Assembly (NCBI RefSeq): GCF_035013165.1
Contig: NZ_JAYGJQ010000002.1
Location: 1,364,001 to 1,428,000 of the forward strand
Length of the DNA: 64,000 nt
Reading direction: 5' to 3'
Source of the DNA: Bacteriovorax sp. PP10
GTDB taxonomy: Bacteria > Bdellovibrionota > Bacteriovoracia > Bacteriovoracales > Bacteriovoracaceae
A model generated the notes under the pieces. That model was not told the origin of the DNA. It saw only the letters and a program-made list of their open reading frames with translations, and did no database searches. A program made the translations under genes and the position numbers. Below are positions 1 through 7,406 of this stretch, one piece after another; the first letter of the stretch is position 1; every line of letters begins with the position of its first letter.

Positions 1-212
1 TTTTCGAATAGAGCGCGATTATGATTCATCACAGACATTGGTAATAGCAATGCCCCTTGGATAATTCCAAAGGATGTTTCTTCTGGTTCTCGGACATCGA
101 TGACAATGGCCTGCTTGTTGTCTAGTAGCATTTTAGTTTTAATCGGATCAATCTTTTCGATTGCCGCAGCGAAGGCAAGTGAAATAAAAAGTAGTATAGA
201 TATGATTTTAAT
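1..212 (-). CDS. Secreted rhodanese-like protein, partial (cut by window edge)
   Basis: About 70 N-terminal residues are visible. A hydrophobic signal peptide (KIISILLFISLAFA) is followed by KMLLDNKQAIVIDVREPEE and GIIQGALLLPMS, the first half of a rhodanese fold; the catalytic cysteine would lie beyond the left edge. The reading frame has no ATG, GTG or TTG between the in-frame TAA at 228-230 and the signal peptide. The only plausible initiator is ATT at 210-212, preceded by GGAG (218-221) at 5-nt spacing. Rhodanese domains move sulfane sulfur or act as redox partners; the signal peptide places this one in the envelope. The sulfurtransferase role is family knowledge and the substrate is unknown. 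Confidence 0.75.
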   Translation of the reverse strand, partial: MKIISILLFISLAFAAAIEKIDPIKTKMLLDNKQAIVIDVREPEETSFGIIQGALLLPMSVMNHNRALFE

Positions 213-331
213 AAATACTCCATTTGGTTAAATGTCTCATCTATAGAGATGCATAACTAATGCCGAATAAAAAATAATTATCAATCTGACATTTGTCATT
301 TGGGAAGGTCGTGATTCAAGGTAATTTGAAA

Positions 332-346
332 TGAGAATCAATTTTA
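332..346. promoter_or_regulatory. Possible Fur-like box
   Basis: TGAGAATCAATTTTA resembles the 7-1-7 Fur consensus TGATAATNATTATCA (about 10 of 14 informative positions). A second partial match ending in ATTATCA lies at 277-283. Both are upstream of the small basic protein gene at 361. The region is AT-rich, so chance matches are likely. Confidence 0.25.
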
Positions 347-360
347 ATTAAGGAGAGCAA

Positions 361-552
361 ATGAAAAATACACTAAAAAAACCATTAAGATCACTTAAAG
401 CAAAAATTTTTAGAGATGAAACGGAAGCCGATAAAAAGAAGAAGAATTCATTGATTGATAAATCATTTGATAGTGCTTATTCAGGATCTTCGTATAATGC
501 AAAAGGGAATCCTGATCACGGAAAAATTAAATCTAATAAAAAAAGAAGATAG
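361..552 (+). CDS. Small highly basic protein, unknown function (63 aa)
   Basis: The 63-residue product is rich in Lys and Arg at both ends (KKPLRSLKAK near the start, KIKSNKKRR at the end) with a Ser/Asn/Gly-rich middle. It has no signal peptide or membrane segment. A strong Shine-Dalgarno (AAGGAGAG) stands about 5 nt before the ATG, which makes it a real gene despite its size. It lies 52 nt upstream of the nitroreductase gene on the same strand and may be cotranscribed. The composition suggests nucleic-acid or ribosome contact, but no family is recognised. Confidence 0.65.
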   Translation: MKNTLKKPLRSLKAKIFRDETEADKKKKNSLIDKSFDSAYSGSSYNAKGNPDHGKIKSNKKRR

Positions 553-604
553 TTTTCTTGTCGATAATTATATTGATTTAATATTTATACGTTTGGAGGC
601 AAGA

Positions 605-1240
605 ATGTCACTACAAATGGAAGTCGATACGGACTTAAAAGAGATTAACAATTCTAATGATATATTTACGGTAATAAAAAAAAGACATTCAGTAAGATCT
701 TATACTAAAAAAATGGTTTCAGAAGGACTTATCAAGATGCTAATTGAGCTCGCAACTCGTGCGCCAAGCTCGATGAATCGTCAGCCTTGGGGGTTTATAA
801 TTGTTTCAAATTCACAATTGTTAGAAAAGATTTCTCTAAAATCTAAAGCTCATTTTTTAAATTCATTAGATAAAAATGAACATAAAATAGGCGAACTGAA
901 ACCTCTTCTAGAAAATGAAGAATTTAATATATTTTATAATGCTCCAGTTCTTATCATTATATGTGCACGTGAAGATGAGAATATTTCAATGAAAGAGGAG
1001 ACTAGTCCAGAGGCCGATTGCTTCTTGGCCGGTGAAAATCTTATGCTGGCTGCAATTGGAATGGGGTTAGGAACCTGTCCTATTGGGTTATCGTTGCCTG
1101 TCCTTCGAACAAATGAAATAAGAACGACATTAGATATTCCTAAGGGCTATTTGCCCGTTCTGCCTATCGTTGTTGGTTATCCATCTGATAACGAGAGTTA
1201 TGTTGAGAGACAGCGTCCATTAATTAAATGGATTCATTAA
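605..1240 (+). CDS. Nitroreductase-family flavoprotein
   Basis: A 211-aa protein of the FMN-dependent nitroreductase family. It shows the N-terminal RHSVRSYTKK segment that binds FMN phosphate, the APSSMNRQPW motif, and the C-terminal GMGLGTCPIGLS helix region. Members reduce nitro compounds, quinones or related electrophiles with NAD(P)H as cytosolic homodimers; the substrate cannot be told. The frame is open upstream to 455, but the start at 605 is preferred because GGAGG lies 5-6 nt before it and the family core begins shortly after. The upstream extension overlaps the small gene at 361-552. Confidence 0.85.
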   Translation: MSLQMEVDTDLKEINNSNDIFTVIKKRHSVRSYTKKMVSEGLIKMLIELATRAPSSMNRQPWGFIIVSNSQLLEKISLKSKAHFLNSLDKNEHKIGELKPLLENEEFNIFYNAPVLIIICAREDENISMKEETSPEADCFLAGENLMLAAIGMGLGTCPIGLSLPVLRTNEIRTTLDIPKGYLPVLPIVVGYPSDNESYVERQRPLIKWIH

Positions 1241-1264
1241 CTGTCCTCTTACCGAGTTTAAATT

Positions 1265-1660
1265 TTGAAAAACTATTTAGTTTTACCTGTCATTTATTCT
1301 CTTTTTTTTCTTCTGATACTTATTGATGTTTGGGTAAGCTTTTATCAATTTATATGCTTCCCGGTGTATAAAATTGAAAAAGTCTCTCGCGTGCACTATA
1401 TCTTCTTTGATAGAGGTCGTTTGCCGTATCTTAGTTATTTTGAAAAAATAAATTGCAATTACTGTGCTTATGCTAATGGCCTGATTGCTTATATTCGAGA
1501 AATTGCTTCGCGGACTGAACAATATTTTTGCCCTATAAAGCATCTTCAAAAAATTATTGATCATCACAATTATTACAAAAATTTTTCTGAATTTGGTGAT
1601 GAGAAGAGTTACAGAGAAAATTCGCAGGAATTGCGTAATTATTTAAAGGGTAAAAAATAA
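1265..1660 (+). CDS. Membrane-anchored Cys-motif protein, conserved hypothetical (131 aa)
   Basis: A TTG start leads into one hydrophobic helix (residues about 4-27, LPVIYSLFFLLILIDVWV), then a compact domain with FDRGRL, INCNYCAYANGLIAY and REIASRTEQYFCPIKH. The C-x2-C pair plus a later Cys in FCPIKH and several His residues look like a metal or redox site. I recall similar NCxYCxYxNGL...EQYWCPIKH proteins in many Gram-negative bacteria, all without assigned function. It follows the nitroreductase by 24 nt, so the two are probably cotranscribed. No ATG is available near this start. Confidence 0.6.
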   Translation: MKNYLVLPVIYSLFFLLILIDVWVSFYQFICFPVYKIEKVSRVHYIFFDRGRLPYLSYFEKINCNYCAYANGLIAYIREIASRTEQYFCPIKHLQKIIDHHNYYKNFSEFGDEKSYRENSQELRNYLKGKK

Positions 1661-1710
1661 TTACAAGAAATGAATGCAATGTAGGTATATTAGGAATGTC
1701 TTTGGAAAAA

Positions 1711-1749
1711 AGGCAAAAAAAAACCTTCTTATTTCTAAGAAGGTTTTTA
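1711..1749 (-). terminator. Rho-independent terminator (bidirectional)
   Basis: Stem 1721-1731 / 1736-1746 (AAACCTTCTTA / TAAGAAGGTTT) with loop TTTC and A/T runs on both sides. It ends the tRNA-Phe transcript on the minus strand and can also stop the plus-strand transcript from 1265-1660. Confidence 0.85.
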
Positions 1750-1759
1750 TAACCAAATG

Positions 1760-1835
1760 TGGTGCCCGAGGACAGAATCGAACTGCCGACACAGGGATTT
1801 TCAGTCCCTTGCTCTACCGACTGAGCTACCCGGGC
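1760..1835 (-). tRNA. tRNA-Phe (anticodon GAA)
   Basis: The minus strand reads GCCCGGG (acceptor), GCTC...GAGC D-arm, GGGAC-TGAAAAT-CCC anticodon arm with GAA, a GTTCGATTC T-loop, and a 3' CGGGC-ACCA end. The CCA is encoded. All four arms pair, giving 76 nt. It has its own promoter upstream and a terminator downstream, so it is a single-tRNA transcription unit. Confidence 0.97.
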
Positions 1836-1857
1836 AAGACCATTTTTTGGAGTCTAA

Positions 1858-1886
1858 AAAATAAGTGATCTGAGTGATTTCGTCAA
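1858..1886 (-). promoter_or_regulatory. Sigma-70-like promoter of tRNA-Phe
   Basis: On the minus strand TTGACG (1881-1886), a 17-nt spacer, then TATTTT (1858-1863). Predicted start near 1851 leaves a leader of about 15 nt before the tRNA 5' end. Confidence 0.7.
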
Positions 1887-2093
1887 ATGATTTTTAACAA
1901 AACTCTTCATATTATTGTAATTAAATTGATTTTTTAATGTTTTCAGATTCCGGACAAAGGATATCACGAGCTGTGTTAAATGTACGTAAAGGTCTCATTC
2001 CCCCAATGAAAAGGAGATTTTTTAAAGCAATTTTTCTAAGTTATTTCACAAAAAATAAAGGCATCGTTCCTAAACTTGAAAACACTAGAGTAA

Positions 2094-2122
2094 GAGACAA
2101 TACACCATCTTTTTTGTAAAAT
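2094..2122 (+). promoter_or_regulatory. Promoter candidate giving a leaderless mRNA
   Basis: GAGACA (2094-2099), 17-nt spacer, TAAAAT (2117-2122). The ATG at 2129 comes 6 nt after the -10 box, exactly where transcription should start, and no Shine-Dalgarno is present. Confidence 0.4.
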
Positions 2123-2128
2123 GCCGGC

Positions 2129-2929
2129 ATGAAGATTTTAAAAGACTATCTCCCTTACTCCGACCAAAAAACCAACGTCATGTATTTCCTTCCGGATCTT
2201 ACGGAAGAAGTAAAACCAACTTTCGTTGTGATGACCCACGGATATACTGCTGATAAAAGTTCAATCATTAATTGGGCCATTCGTTTAAGTGAAGTAGGCG
2301 TCTCGTGCGCGCTATTTGATATCCCCGGGCACTATCAGGGAAATTACTCCGAGGTGAACGACTTCGAATATTTTAAGTCTCATGCTCATGAATTATTTTT
2401 CGAGGCCTTTAAAGGGCTAACCAGCGCTTTTAAAGAAGAGTTTCCGCTAAACGAACACTTCCTTGAACCAGCGAATATGAAACTGGCCCTTGCGGGTCAC
2501 TCATTAGGGGCGATGCTTTCATTAAAAGCAATCACCATGAAAGAATTTGAACTTTATGAAAAACGCGCTATCGGTGTCGGTCTGGGAATGGCACCAAAAG
2601 GTGTGGTCCATTTATTTGATACTCCTTTTTATAAATCTACTTTAAAAGTGCGCGAGCAATTAGTGTCTCCGGAATTAAAACCAGACAATGTTTTCCCTTG
2701 GATTAAGGACGAAAAAAATAATATCGAAATTACGAATCAGGAAATTCATTTAATCAGCGGTGACGACGATCTTGTTGTTGGCGGTGATGGAATGGAGCGC
2801 TTTATGGAAGCGCTGATCGCTAAAGGAAATATTGTGACAATGGAAAAACCATCAAGACTTCCTCACCACGAGCCTGCTTTGGGGGCGGCCCACGTTAAAA
2901 AATATTTAAAGAAGATCAACTGGATCTAA
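2129..2929 (+). CDS. Alpha/beta-hydrolase fold enzyme
   Basis: A 266-aa cytosolic protein with the alpha/beta-hydrolase plan: oxyanion strand THGYT at 36-40, nucleophile elbow GHSLG at 123-127 (Ser125), likely acid in the GDDD segment at 211-214 and a His in LPHHEP near 246-247. The family covers esterases, lipases and peptidases; nothing here fixes the substrate. It lacks a signal peptide. It stands alone between the tRNA and a secreted-protein gene. The start has no ribosome-binding site and may be leaderless. Confidence 0.8.
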   Translation: MKILKDYLPYSDQKTNVMYFLPDLTEEVKPTFVVMTHGYTADKSSIINWAIRLSEVGVSCALFDIPGHYQGNYSEVNDFEYFKSHAHELFFEAFKGLTSAFKEEFPLNEHFLEPANMKLALAGHSLGAMLSLKAITMKEFELYEKRAIGVGLGMAPKGVVHLFDTPFYKSTLKVREQLVSPELKPDNVFPWIKDEKNNIEITNQEIHLISGDDDLVVGGDGMERFMEALIAKGNIVTMEKPSRLPHHEPALGAAHVKKYLKKINWI

Positions 2930-3069
2930 TCCAAGATAAGATTTACGTTATTTCAACTGATCATGGCGTGAGTTCAATAACTTATCCTGTGAAATTATTT
3001 CATCCTCACTTTCTTAGTGAATATTAAATGTTAATTTGCGGCCAATCACGACCTAAACAGGAGATTCGC

Positions 3070-3471
3070 ATGAAGATATTCGCTGCACTTTTAATTTCTA
3101 CACTTAGTTTTTCAACATACGCTGGTACTTGCCAACTTTACCAAGTAACTGGTGGAGCAACTGACCTTGATCCAGTTCTTACAGAAAGAGTGGAAAGAGA
3201 AGTTTTAAATCCAAAAGGATATGACTTAGTTAAAGTTGAAAAATTAACTCCAGAACTTCCATACGCTCTAGGATTCAGAACAATCATTATTACTTCTGAG
3301 TCAGCTAAGAAAACGGCCAAGACAACTCTAACTTTTGCTAAGTATTTAAAGAAAGCGAAAGGGGCGGATCAGGTTTACACTTATTCTGCAGACAAGAGCT
3401 TCCGTCATGCTGCTCAAGATAAGTTAATTGAATCAATGGTGGCAAAGCTTCCAGTTTGTTCTAACGATTAA
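3070..3471 (+). CDS. Small secreted protein, unknown (133 aa)
   Basis: An N-terminal signal peptide (MKIFAALLISTLSFSTYAG) precedes a 114-residue mature domain with one Cys near each end (GTCQLYQ and LPVCSND), which could form a disulfide. AGGAG at 3059-3063 is well spaced for the ATG at 3070; a longer frame from 3028 lacks such a site and would bury the signal peptide. No family is recognised. Confidence 0.75.
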   Translation: MKIFAALLISTLSFSTYAGTCQLYQVTGGATDLDPVLTERVEREVLNPKGYDLVKVEKLTPELPYALGFRTIIITSESAKKTAKTTLTFAKYLKKAKGADQVYTYSADKSFRHAAQDKLIESMVAKLPVCSND

Positions 3472-3488
3472 TTTAGACCTTTTTGGAT

Positions 3489-3526
3489 AAAAAAAATCCC
3501 CTTCTCAATAGGCTAAAGAAGGGGAT
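3489..3526 (-). terminator. Rho-independent terminator
   Basis: Stem 3496-3505 / 3517-3526 (ATCCCCTTCT / AGAAGGGGAT). On the minus strand it is followed by a run of seven T, placing it 38 nt after the stop of the small secreted-protein gene at 3565-3762. It can also serve the convergent gene ending at 3471. Confidence 0.85.
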
Positions 3527-3564
3527 CATCCTAGGAGTCACATGCGTGGTCTAGAAAAGTGCTC

Positions 3565-3762
3565 TTAAACTTTTCCAGTACGCATAGCTTTTGATACACA
3601 TTTTTTAAGATCTTTCTTTGAAAGCTCAGCGCCTTTAGTTGTCAGGCAAAGTTCACGAGCTTCTTCTTTAGAGATTTTAGCTGTTTTTTTATGTGATACT
3701 TTTTTTGCTTGAGCAACGTTTAAAGAAAGTAATAAAGCAGATGCTAGAAGGACATGTTTCAT
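3565..3762 (-). CDS. Small secreted basic protein (65 aa)
   Basis: Signal peptide MKHVLLASALLLSLNVAQA, then a 46-residue Lys-rich mature peptide with two cysteines (ELCLTT and KKCVSKAM) 16 residues apart. The pattern LC-x15-C-x3-AM is vaguely like the repeat unit of PsiF proteins, but similarity is too weak to assign. It has its own terminator and is probably monocistronic. Confidence 0.65.
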   Translation of the reverse strand: MKHVLLASALLLSLNVAQAKKVSHKKTAKISKEEARELCLTTKGAELSKKDLKKCVSKAMRTGKV

Positions 3763-3863
3763 CGTAAAACTCCATTTTCATGATTAGTTCACAGCATAAC
3801 ATTCGCTCTAAAATAATTGTAGAACTACAAAATAAAATTTTCCTTATCTTTAAATGACGCGAA

Positions 3864-5231
3864 TTAAGTCGTTAAATTTTTTGTAAATTTAATAGTGATA
3901 ACTGTGCCATTTGCCCCTGATTGAATATCAAGATTCCAGTTATAGATTTTTGTAATTGTGTTAATCCACGCTAGTCCTAAACCAGAGCGTTTGTGTTTTA
4001 ACTGTGGAAGTTGTGGCCCGCAATTAAAAGGCTGGCCGATCCTTTCAATAACTTCAGCGGGGATTCCGCTGCCTGAGTCAGAAACTCTTAGCATGTTGTC
4101 AAAAGTTTCAATCAAAACTTTTGAATCACTCGGCGAATAATTTAGCGCATTAGTTAAAAGATTATTAATGAGCTGCTGAAGATGTTGTGGATTAGAGATC
4201 ACCATAAAATCTTCTTTAGTTTTATAGATCAGTCTTCCCGGATAAATCCTCTCCAGTCCTTCACATTGAGTCTCAATTGAGTGGGCGATTCTAAGTGCGA
4301 AGAGATTATCTTTTTGCTGAGTATTCTCAACACTGGCCCATTCAAGAAACTGTGAGACGATGATGGAGATGCGATCGATTTGATCTTTCATCGAATTAAT
4401 CAGAGTTTTATCTTTTAAGTCTTCATCGGATAGCGATTCAACATCAAAGCTCAAAATAGAAAGTGGTGTCTTGATTTCATGAGCAAGCTGGTAAGTCCAG
4501 GGTTTGGTCATTTTGTAATTGATGTTAATTCTCTCGAGCAAATTGTTAGTGTTTTCAACCAAGGTAGAGAATTCATCATTGTTCATGATGGATTTTTTTG
4601 TGTACTTAAAAAGTTTTTTCGGAAGACTGGGAACAGGTTTTAATTCCTGCATATCATGGGTTGCCAATTGTAAATGATTGGCCATCAGCTTAAGAGGATT
4701 TAAAAGATAATTTGTCAGCGCCAATGAAAAAATAAAAATAGGGATGATGGTAATAAGTAAGTAGATCACCAGTTTATTAGACATCAACCCCCAGTCAAAA
4801 AGACTTGGATCAAGAACGGCCCCAATTTGCAGAGTTCTTCCCGGGCGCTTCGGAAGTTTTAAATTTAAAATACGGACAGTTTGATCTTTGACATCATAAC
4901 TATAAGTCTGCGGCGATCTCGGTGGGTCAATATCCATTAAAGAGGCACTACCTGATTTAAAAAGAATTTCATCATTATCATTTCTGATAATAAAAACTTT
5001 CCCGATTCGATCACTTCCTAATTCTTCAGAAATCAATTGTTCAGCTTCAGAGAAATTAATTTTCTTAATATCTGAGAGTTCAGAGTTAACTAAGGTAATG
5101 GCACTGTCTCTTAACTGCAAATCTAAAAGCTCAAGCCTGGAAGCATTGAGGTAATAAGAAAAAGAAATAGAAAGAGAAATTCCTACAGCACTTAATGAAA
5201 AAAGAAGAATGAGAAAAAATCTAGATTTCAA
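3864..5231 (-). CDS. Sensor histidine kinase of a two-component system
   Basis: A 455-aa membrane kinase: TM1 about 6-26, a periplasmic sensor segment to about 150, TM2 about 154-175, a linker, then the HisKA box LAHEIKTPLS with phospho-acceptor His251. The ATPase domain has the N box NNLLTNALNYSP (Asn361), G1 DSGSGIP (385-391) and G2 GLGLAW. Its start overlaps the end of the response regulator gene by 11 nt, so the pair is translationally coupled. The PhoR/QseC-like architecture is clear; the signal is not. Confidence 0.9.
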   Translation of the reverse strand: MKSRFFLILLFSLSAVGISLSISFSYYLNASRLELLDLQLRDSAITLVNSELSDIKKINFSEAEQLISEELGSDRIGKVFIIRNDNDEILFKSGSASLMDIDPPRSPQTYSYDVKDQTVRILNLKLPKRPGRTLQIGAVLDPSLFDWGLMSNKLVIYLLITIIPIFIFSLALTNYLLNPLKLMANHLQLATHDMQELKPVPSLPKKLFKYTKKSIMNNDEFSTLVENTNNLLERININYKMTKPWTYQLAHEIKTPLSILSFDVESLSDEDLKDKTLINSMKDQIDRISIIVSQFLEWASVENTQQKDNLFALRIAHSIETQCEGLERIYPGRLIYKTKEDFMVISNPQHLQQLINNLLTNALNYSPSDSKVLIETFDNMLRVSDSGSGIPAEVIERIGQPFNCGPQLPQLKHKRSGLGLAWINTITKIYNWNLDIQSGANGTVITIKFTKNLTT

Positions 5232-5910
5232 TCCAGTATCCTACGTAACGGGTATTTTTAATTTGAGCTTTCGCTCCGGCCTGTTCAAGCTTACGTCTTA
5301 AGCTGTTAACCGTCGACTCAACCACATTCGTTTCATTTTCCAGCGAGAATCCCCAGATGGATTCAATCAACTGATTTTTACTATAGATTTTTCCGATACT
5401 CGAGCAAAGGGCATGTAAAACTAAGAATTCTTTGGCCGTTAAATTTAAGACCGTGCCTGCAACAGAGACACTTCGTTGAATTAAATCCAGTGAAATATTG
5501 GCCACTTCATAATTTAAATTGGTAGCGGCAGATCCTGATCTTCTGACTAAGGCCTTAAGTCTTGCCTGGAACTCCGTCGTCTCAAAAGGTTTAGCGAGAT
5601 AGTCGTCAGCACCACGGTCAATAAGTTTTGCTTTTTCCAAAGAAGAATCGATGGCCGATAAAATAATGATCTTTAAAGCAGGGTATTGCATACGCAATGA
5701 GGCCACATAATCGGCCGAATCCGAGCCACTCATCATGCGATCGAGGACCACAATATCAAATTGTATTTTACTTGAAGACAGAGTCTCCAGGAGGTCGGGA
5801 ATATTATGAACGACTACCGGACTCCAGTTTAACTCTTCAACTAAGAGTTTTACTTTTCCAGCAATAGTGGGTTCATCTTCAGCGATCAAGATATGAAATA
5901 TTTTATCCAT
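5221..5910 (-). CDS. OmpR/PhoB-family response regulator
   Basis: A 229-aa protein with a receiver domain (acidic pocket EDE at 11-13, phospho-acceptor Asp57 in VVLDRMM, Ser85, Lys107 in YLAKPF) and a C-terminal winged helix ending in TRYVGYWIEI, typical of OmpR-type DNA binding. It is the first gene of the regulator-kinase operon. It is expected to be phosphorylated by the kinase at 3864-5231 and to control transcription; targets are unknown. Confidence 0.93.
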   Translation of the reverse strand: MDKIFHILIAEDEPTIAGKVKLLVEELNWSPVVVHNIPDLLETLSSSKIQFDIVVLDRMMSGSDSADYVASLRMQYPALKIIILSAIDSSLEKAKLIDRGADDYLAKPFETTEFQARLKALVRRSGSAATNLNYEVANISLDLIQRSVSVAGTVLNLTAKEFLVLHALCSSIGKIYSKNQLIESIWGFSLENETNVVESTVNSLRRKLEQAGAKAQIKNTRYVGYWIEI

Positions 5911-6099
5911 GCATAGATGGTAGTCATAAAGATGAGAGAGGGCAATTTGAAGTGTGAAAATGAGGGCGATTTAAGATAAAATTAATTATATCCTCGAGTG
6001 AAAAAGCAGATATCTGATTGATTTATTTGTTTTTGAAAAAATTGGTGGTCTCTAAAAAAAATACATTGAAAAGCATTTTTTTCCGATCTGATTTATAGT

Positions 6100-6178
6100 G
6101 AGGTTAACGAAGCCCTTCGTACACCTCATAAACACTAGTGGGTCAGTTACCCCAAGAATTGGCCCACTAGTGTGTTTT
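6100..6178. other. Structured two-hairpin element; terminator or small RNA
   Basis: Two adjacent hairpins. The first pairs GAGGT (6100-6104) with ACCTC (6123-6127) and ACGAA with TTCGT inside. The second is an 11-bp perfect stem (6132-6142 / 6163-6173, ACACTAGTGGG / CCCACTAGTGT) with a 20-nt loop, followed by GTTTT on the plus strand. It may end the minus-strand gene at 6184-6705, or be a plus-strand RNA of about 75 nt. The T-runs are weak on both strands. The rest of the 5911-6183 gap holds only the upstream region of the response regulator. Confidence 0.4.
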
Positions 6179-6183
6179 ACTTT

Positions 6184-6705
6184 TTACTTAGAAAGCCAGA
6201 CTTTAGAATCGCAGTACTCAAGATCACCATCCATCATTTCGGCCATCAGTTCATAAACAGGTTTACCGTTTAAAACTTTGCGATTGTAAATTAAGATCAT
6301 TCCATTTCCACCACCAACACCAATGTTTAAGCGGAATAGATCAAGACCTTTGAATGTTGTGCTTTCAATTTTATCTGCCGTAAAATCGTCAATCCCGATT
6401 GGCATTTCAGATCCAGTGCGAAGTCCACCAGCGTCTGTCAGTGCAGTTTCAAGTACCGCTGTCTTTTTTAAGAATTCTTCTCTTGATAGTCTTCCATAAT
6501 CAGAATCAAAATATTCAACCAGAGTTTCTTTATCCAGGTAATTGATTCCAACTTTATCCGGGTGGATTGAGCATTTACCAACATAAACAACTGATCCGTC
6601 TGCTTGCTCTTTATAGACGTCGTCAGCTTTTTCAGTTCTCGCCATATTTTTTGCATTCGCTGTGAATGAAAGTAGTAAAGAAAGAAGAATAAGTGATTTT
6701 TTCAT
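6184..6705 (-). CDS. Secreted protein, unknown (173 aa)
   Basis: Signal peptide MKKSLILLSLLLSFTANA, then a 155-residue mature domain with two cysteines (VGKCSIH and EYCDSK) and a Gly-rich turn (NIGVGGGNGMILIYN). No family is recognised. The ribosome-binding site AGAGGGG lies inside a hairpin (6711-6738), so translation may be conditional. A -10 element TATAAT at 6764-6769 on the minus strand would give a 5' leader of about 50 nt. Confidence 0.75.
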   Translation of the reverse strand: MKKSLILLSLLLSFTANAKNMARTEKADDVYKEQADGSVVYVGKCSIHPDKVGINYLDKETLVEYFDSDYGRLSREEFLKKTAVLETALTDAGGLRTGSEMPIGIDDFTADKIESTTFKGLDLFRLNIGVGGGNGMILIYNRKVLNGKPVYELMAEMMDGDLEYCDSKVWLSK

Positions 6706-6710
6706 ATGTG

Positions 6711-6738
6711 CCCCTCTAATAATTTTTTATTAAAGGGG
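6711..6738 (-). promoter_or_regulatory. 5'-UTR hairpin hiding the ribosome-binding site
   Basis: CCCCT (6711-6715) pairs with AGGGG (6734-6738) and TAATAA (6717-6722) with TTATTA (6727-6732), one mismatch between them and a 4-nt loop. In the minus-strand mRNA the 3' arm contains AGAGGGG, the Shine-Dalgarno of the gene starting at 6705. No T-run follows, which argues against a terminator. Confidence 0.5.
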
Positions 6739-6763
6739 TTATAGTTCGATAGATGTGGAAAGT

Positions 6764-6769
6764 ATTATA
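6764..6769 (-). promoter_or_regulatory. -10 promoter element
   Basis: Perfect TATAAT on the minus strand, 59 nt upstream of the ATG of the gene at 6184-6705. No good -35 box is seen 17 nt away, so the promoter is weak or activator-dependent. Confidence 0.35.
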
Positions 6770-6803
6770 CAATTATTAGATGTATTCTATTTAGAAGAGA
6801 GGA

Positions 6804-7334
6804 TTAGTGTCCTTCAAAAGAACAAAGACAGAAAACCTTATGGCCCAAGTTCTGAATTTTCTTTGCTCCACCCAACTCTGGAAGATCAACGACAAAAGCA
6901 GTCTCGACAATTGTCCCACCAGCTTTTTCAATTAACGTAATAGCACCGATTGCAGTTCCACCAGTTGCAATTAAATCGTCGATTAGAAGAATCTTTGATC
7001 CTGAAGCAAACGAGTCTTCGTGAATTTCAATTGTGTCTGAACCGTACTCAAGATCGTAACTTTGAGTGATTGTTTTACCTGGCAGTTTTCCTTTTTTCCT
7101 AACAGGAATGAATCCTTTGTTAAGAGCGTAGGCAAGAGCAGCACCTAAAATAAACCCGCGGGCCTCAATTCCTGCGATATAGTCGATGTCAGTATTTTTG
7201 TATTTTTCAACCAACATATTAATTGTTGTTTGAAATCCTTTTGGATCTTTAAGGAGAGTAGTGATATCGCGAAACATGATCCCGTCTTTAGGATAATTAG
7301 GGATTGTTCTGATTAGTTTCGTGATATCACTCAT
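6804..7334 (-). CDS. apt: Adenine phosphoribosyltransferase
   Basis: A 176-aa type I phosphoribosyltransferase that converts adenine and PRPP to AMP and pyrophosphate for purine salvage in the cytosol. The signatures are FRDITTLL near residue 21, GIEARGF near 55, and the PRPP-binding motif ILLIDDLIATGGTA near 114. Length and order match bacterial Apt. It appears to be transcribed alone. Confidence 0.95.
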   Translation of the reverse strand: MSDITKLIRTIPNYPKDGIMFRDITTLLKDPKGFQTTINMLVEKYKNTDIDYIAGIEARGFILGAALAYALNKGFIPVRKKGKLPGKTITQSYDLEYGSDTIEIHEDSFASGSKILLIDDLIATGGTAIGAITLIEKAGGTIVETAFVVDLPELGGAKKIQNLGHKVFCLCSFEGH

Positions 7335-7351
7335 GGTCTTCTCCGTATAGG

Positions 7352-7406
7352 ATAGGCCGAACTCTTAAGTTCGCAGTCAAAATGCTAGCGCATTTTGTCG
7401 GCCTAT
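7352..7406 (-). repeat. Structured 3' element, copy A (three-way junction)
   Basis: Outer stem ATAGGCCGA (7352-7360) / TCGGCCTAT (7398-7406) encloses two hairpins: CGAACT-CTTA-AGTTCG (7358-7373, sharing bases with the outer stem) and CAAAATGC-TAGC-GCATTTTG (7378-7397). It covers the stop codon of the YceI gene. A related element lies at 48599-48677, also over a stop codon. Likely role: transcription end or mRNA 3'-end protection. Confidence 0.6.

Noticed and set aside
427-434. GCCGATAA, perfect FliA -10 word
   Set aside because: It lies inside the 361-552 coding region (Ala-Asp-Lys codons) and has no TAAA-like box 15 nt upstream.
455-604. N-terminal extension of the nitroreductase frame
   Set aside because: It overlaps the 361-552 gene, has no ribosome-binding site and is not part of the family; GGAGG before 605 marks the start.
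1937-2119. 60-codon plus-strand frame between tRNA-Phe and the hydrolase gene
   Set aside because: No ribosome-binding site, no recognisable features; it overlaps the promoter proposed for 2129.
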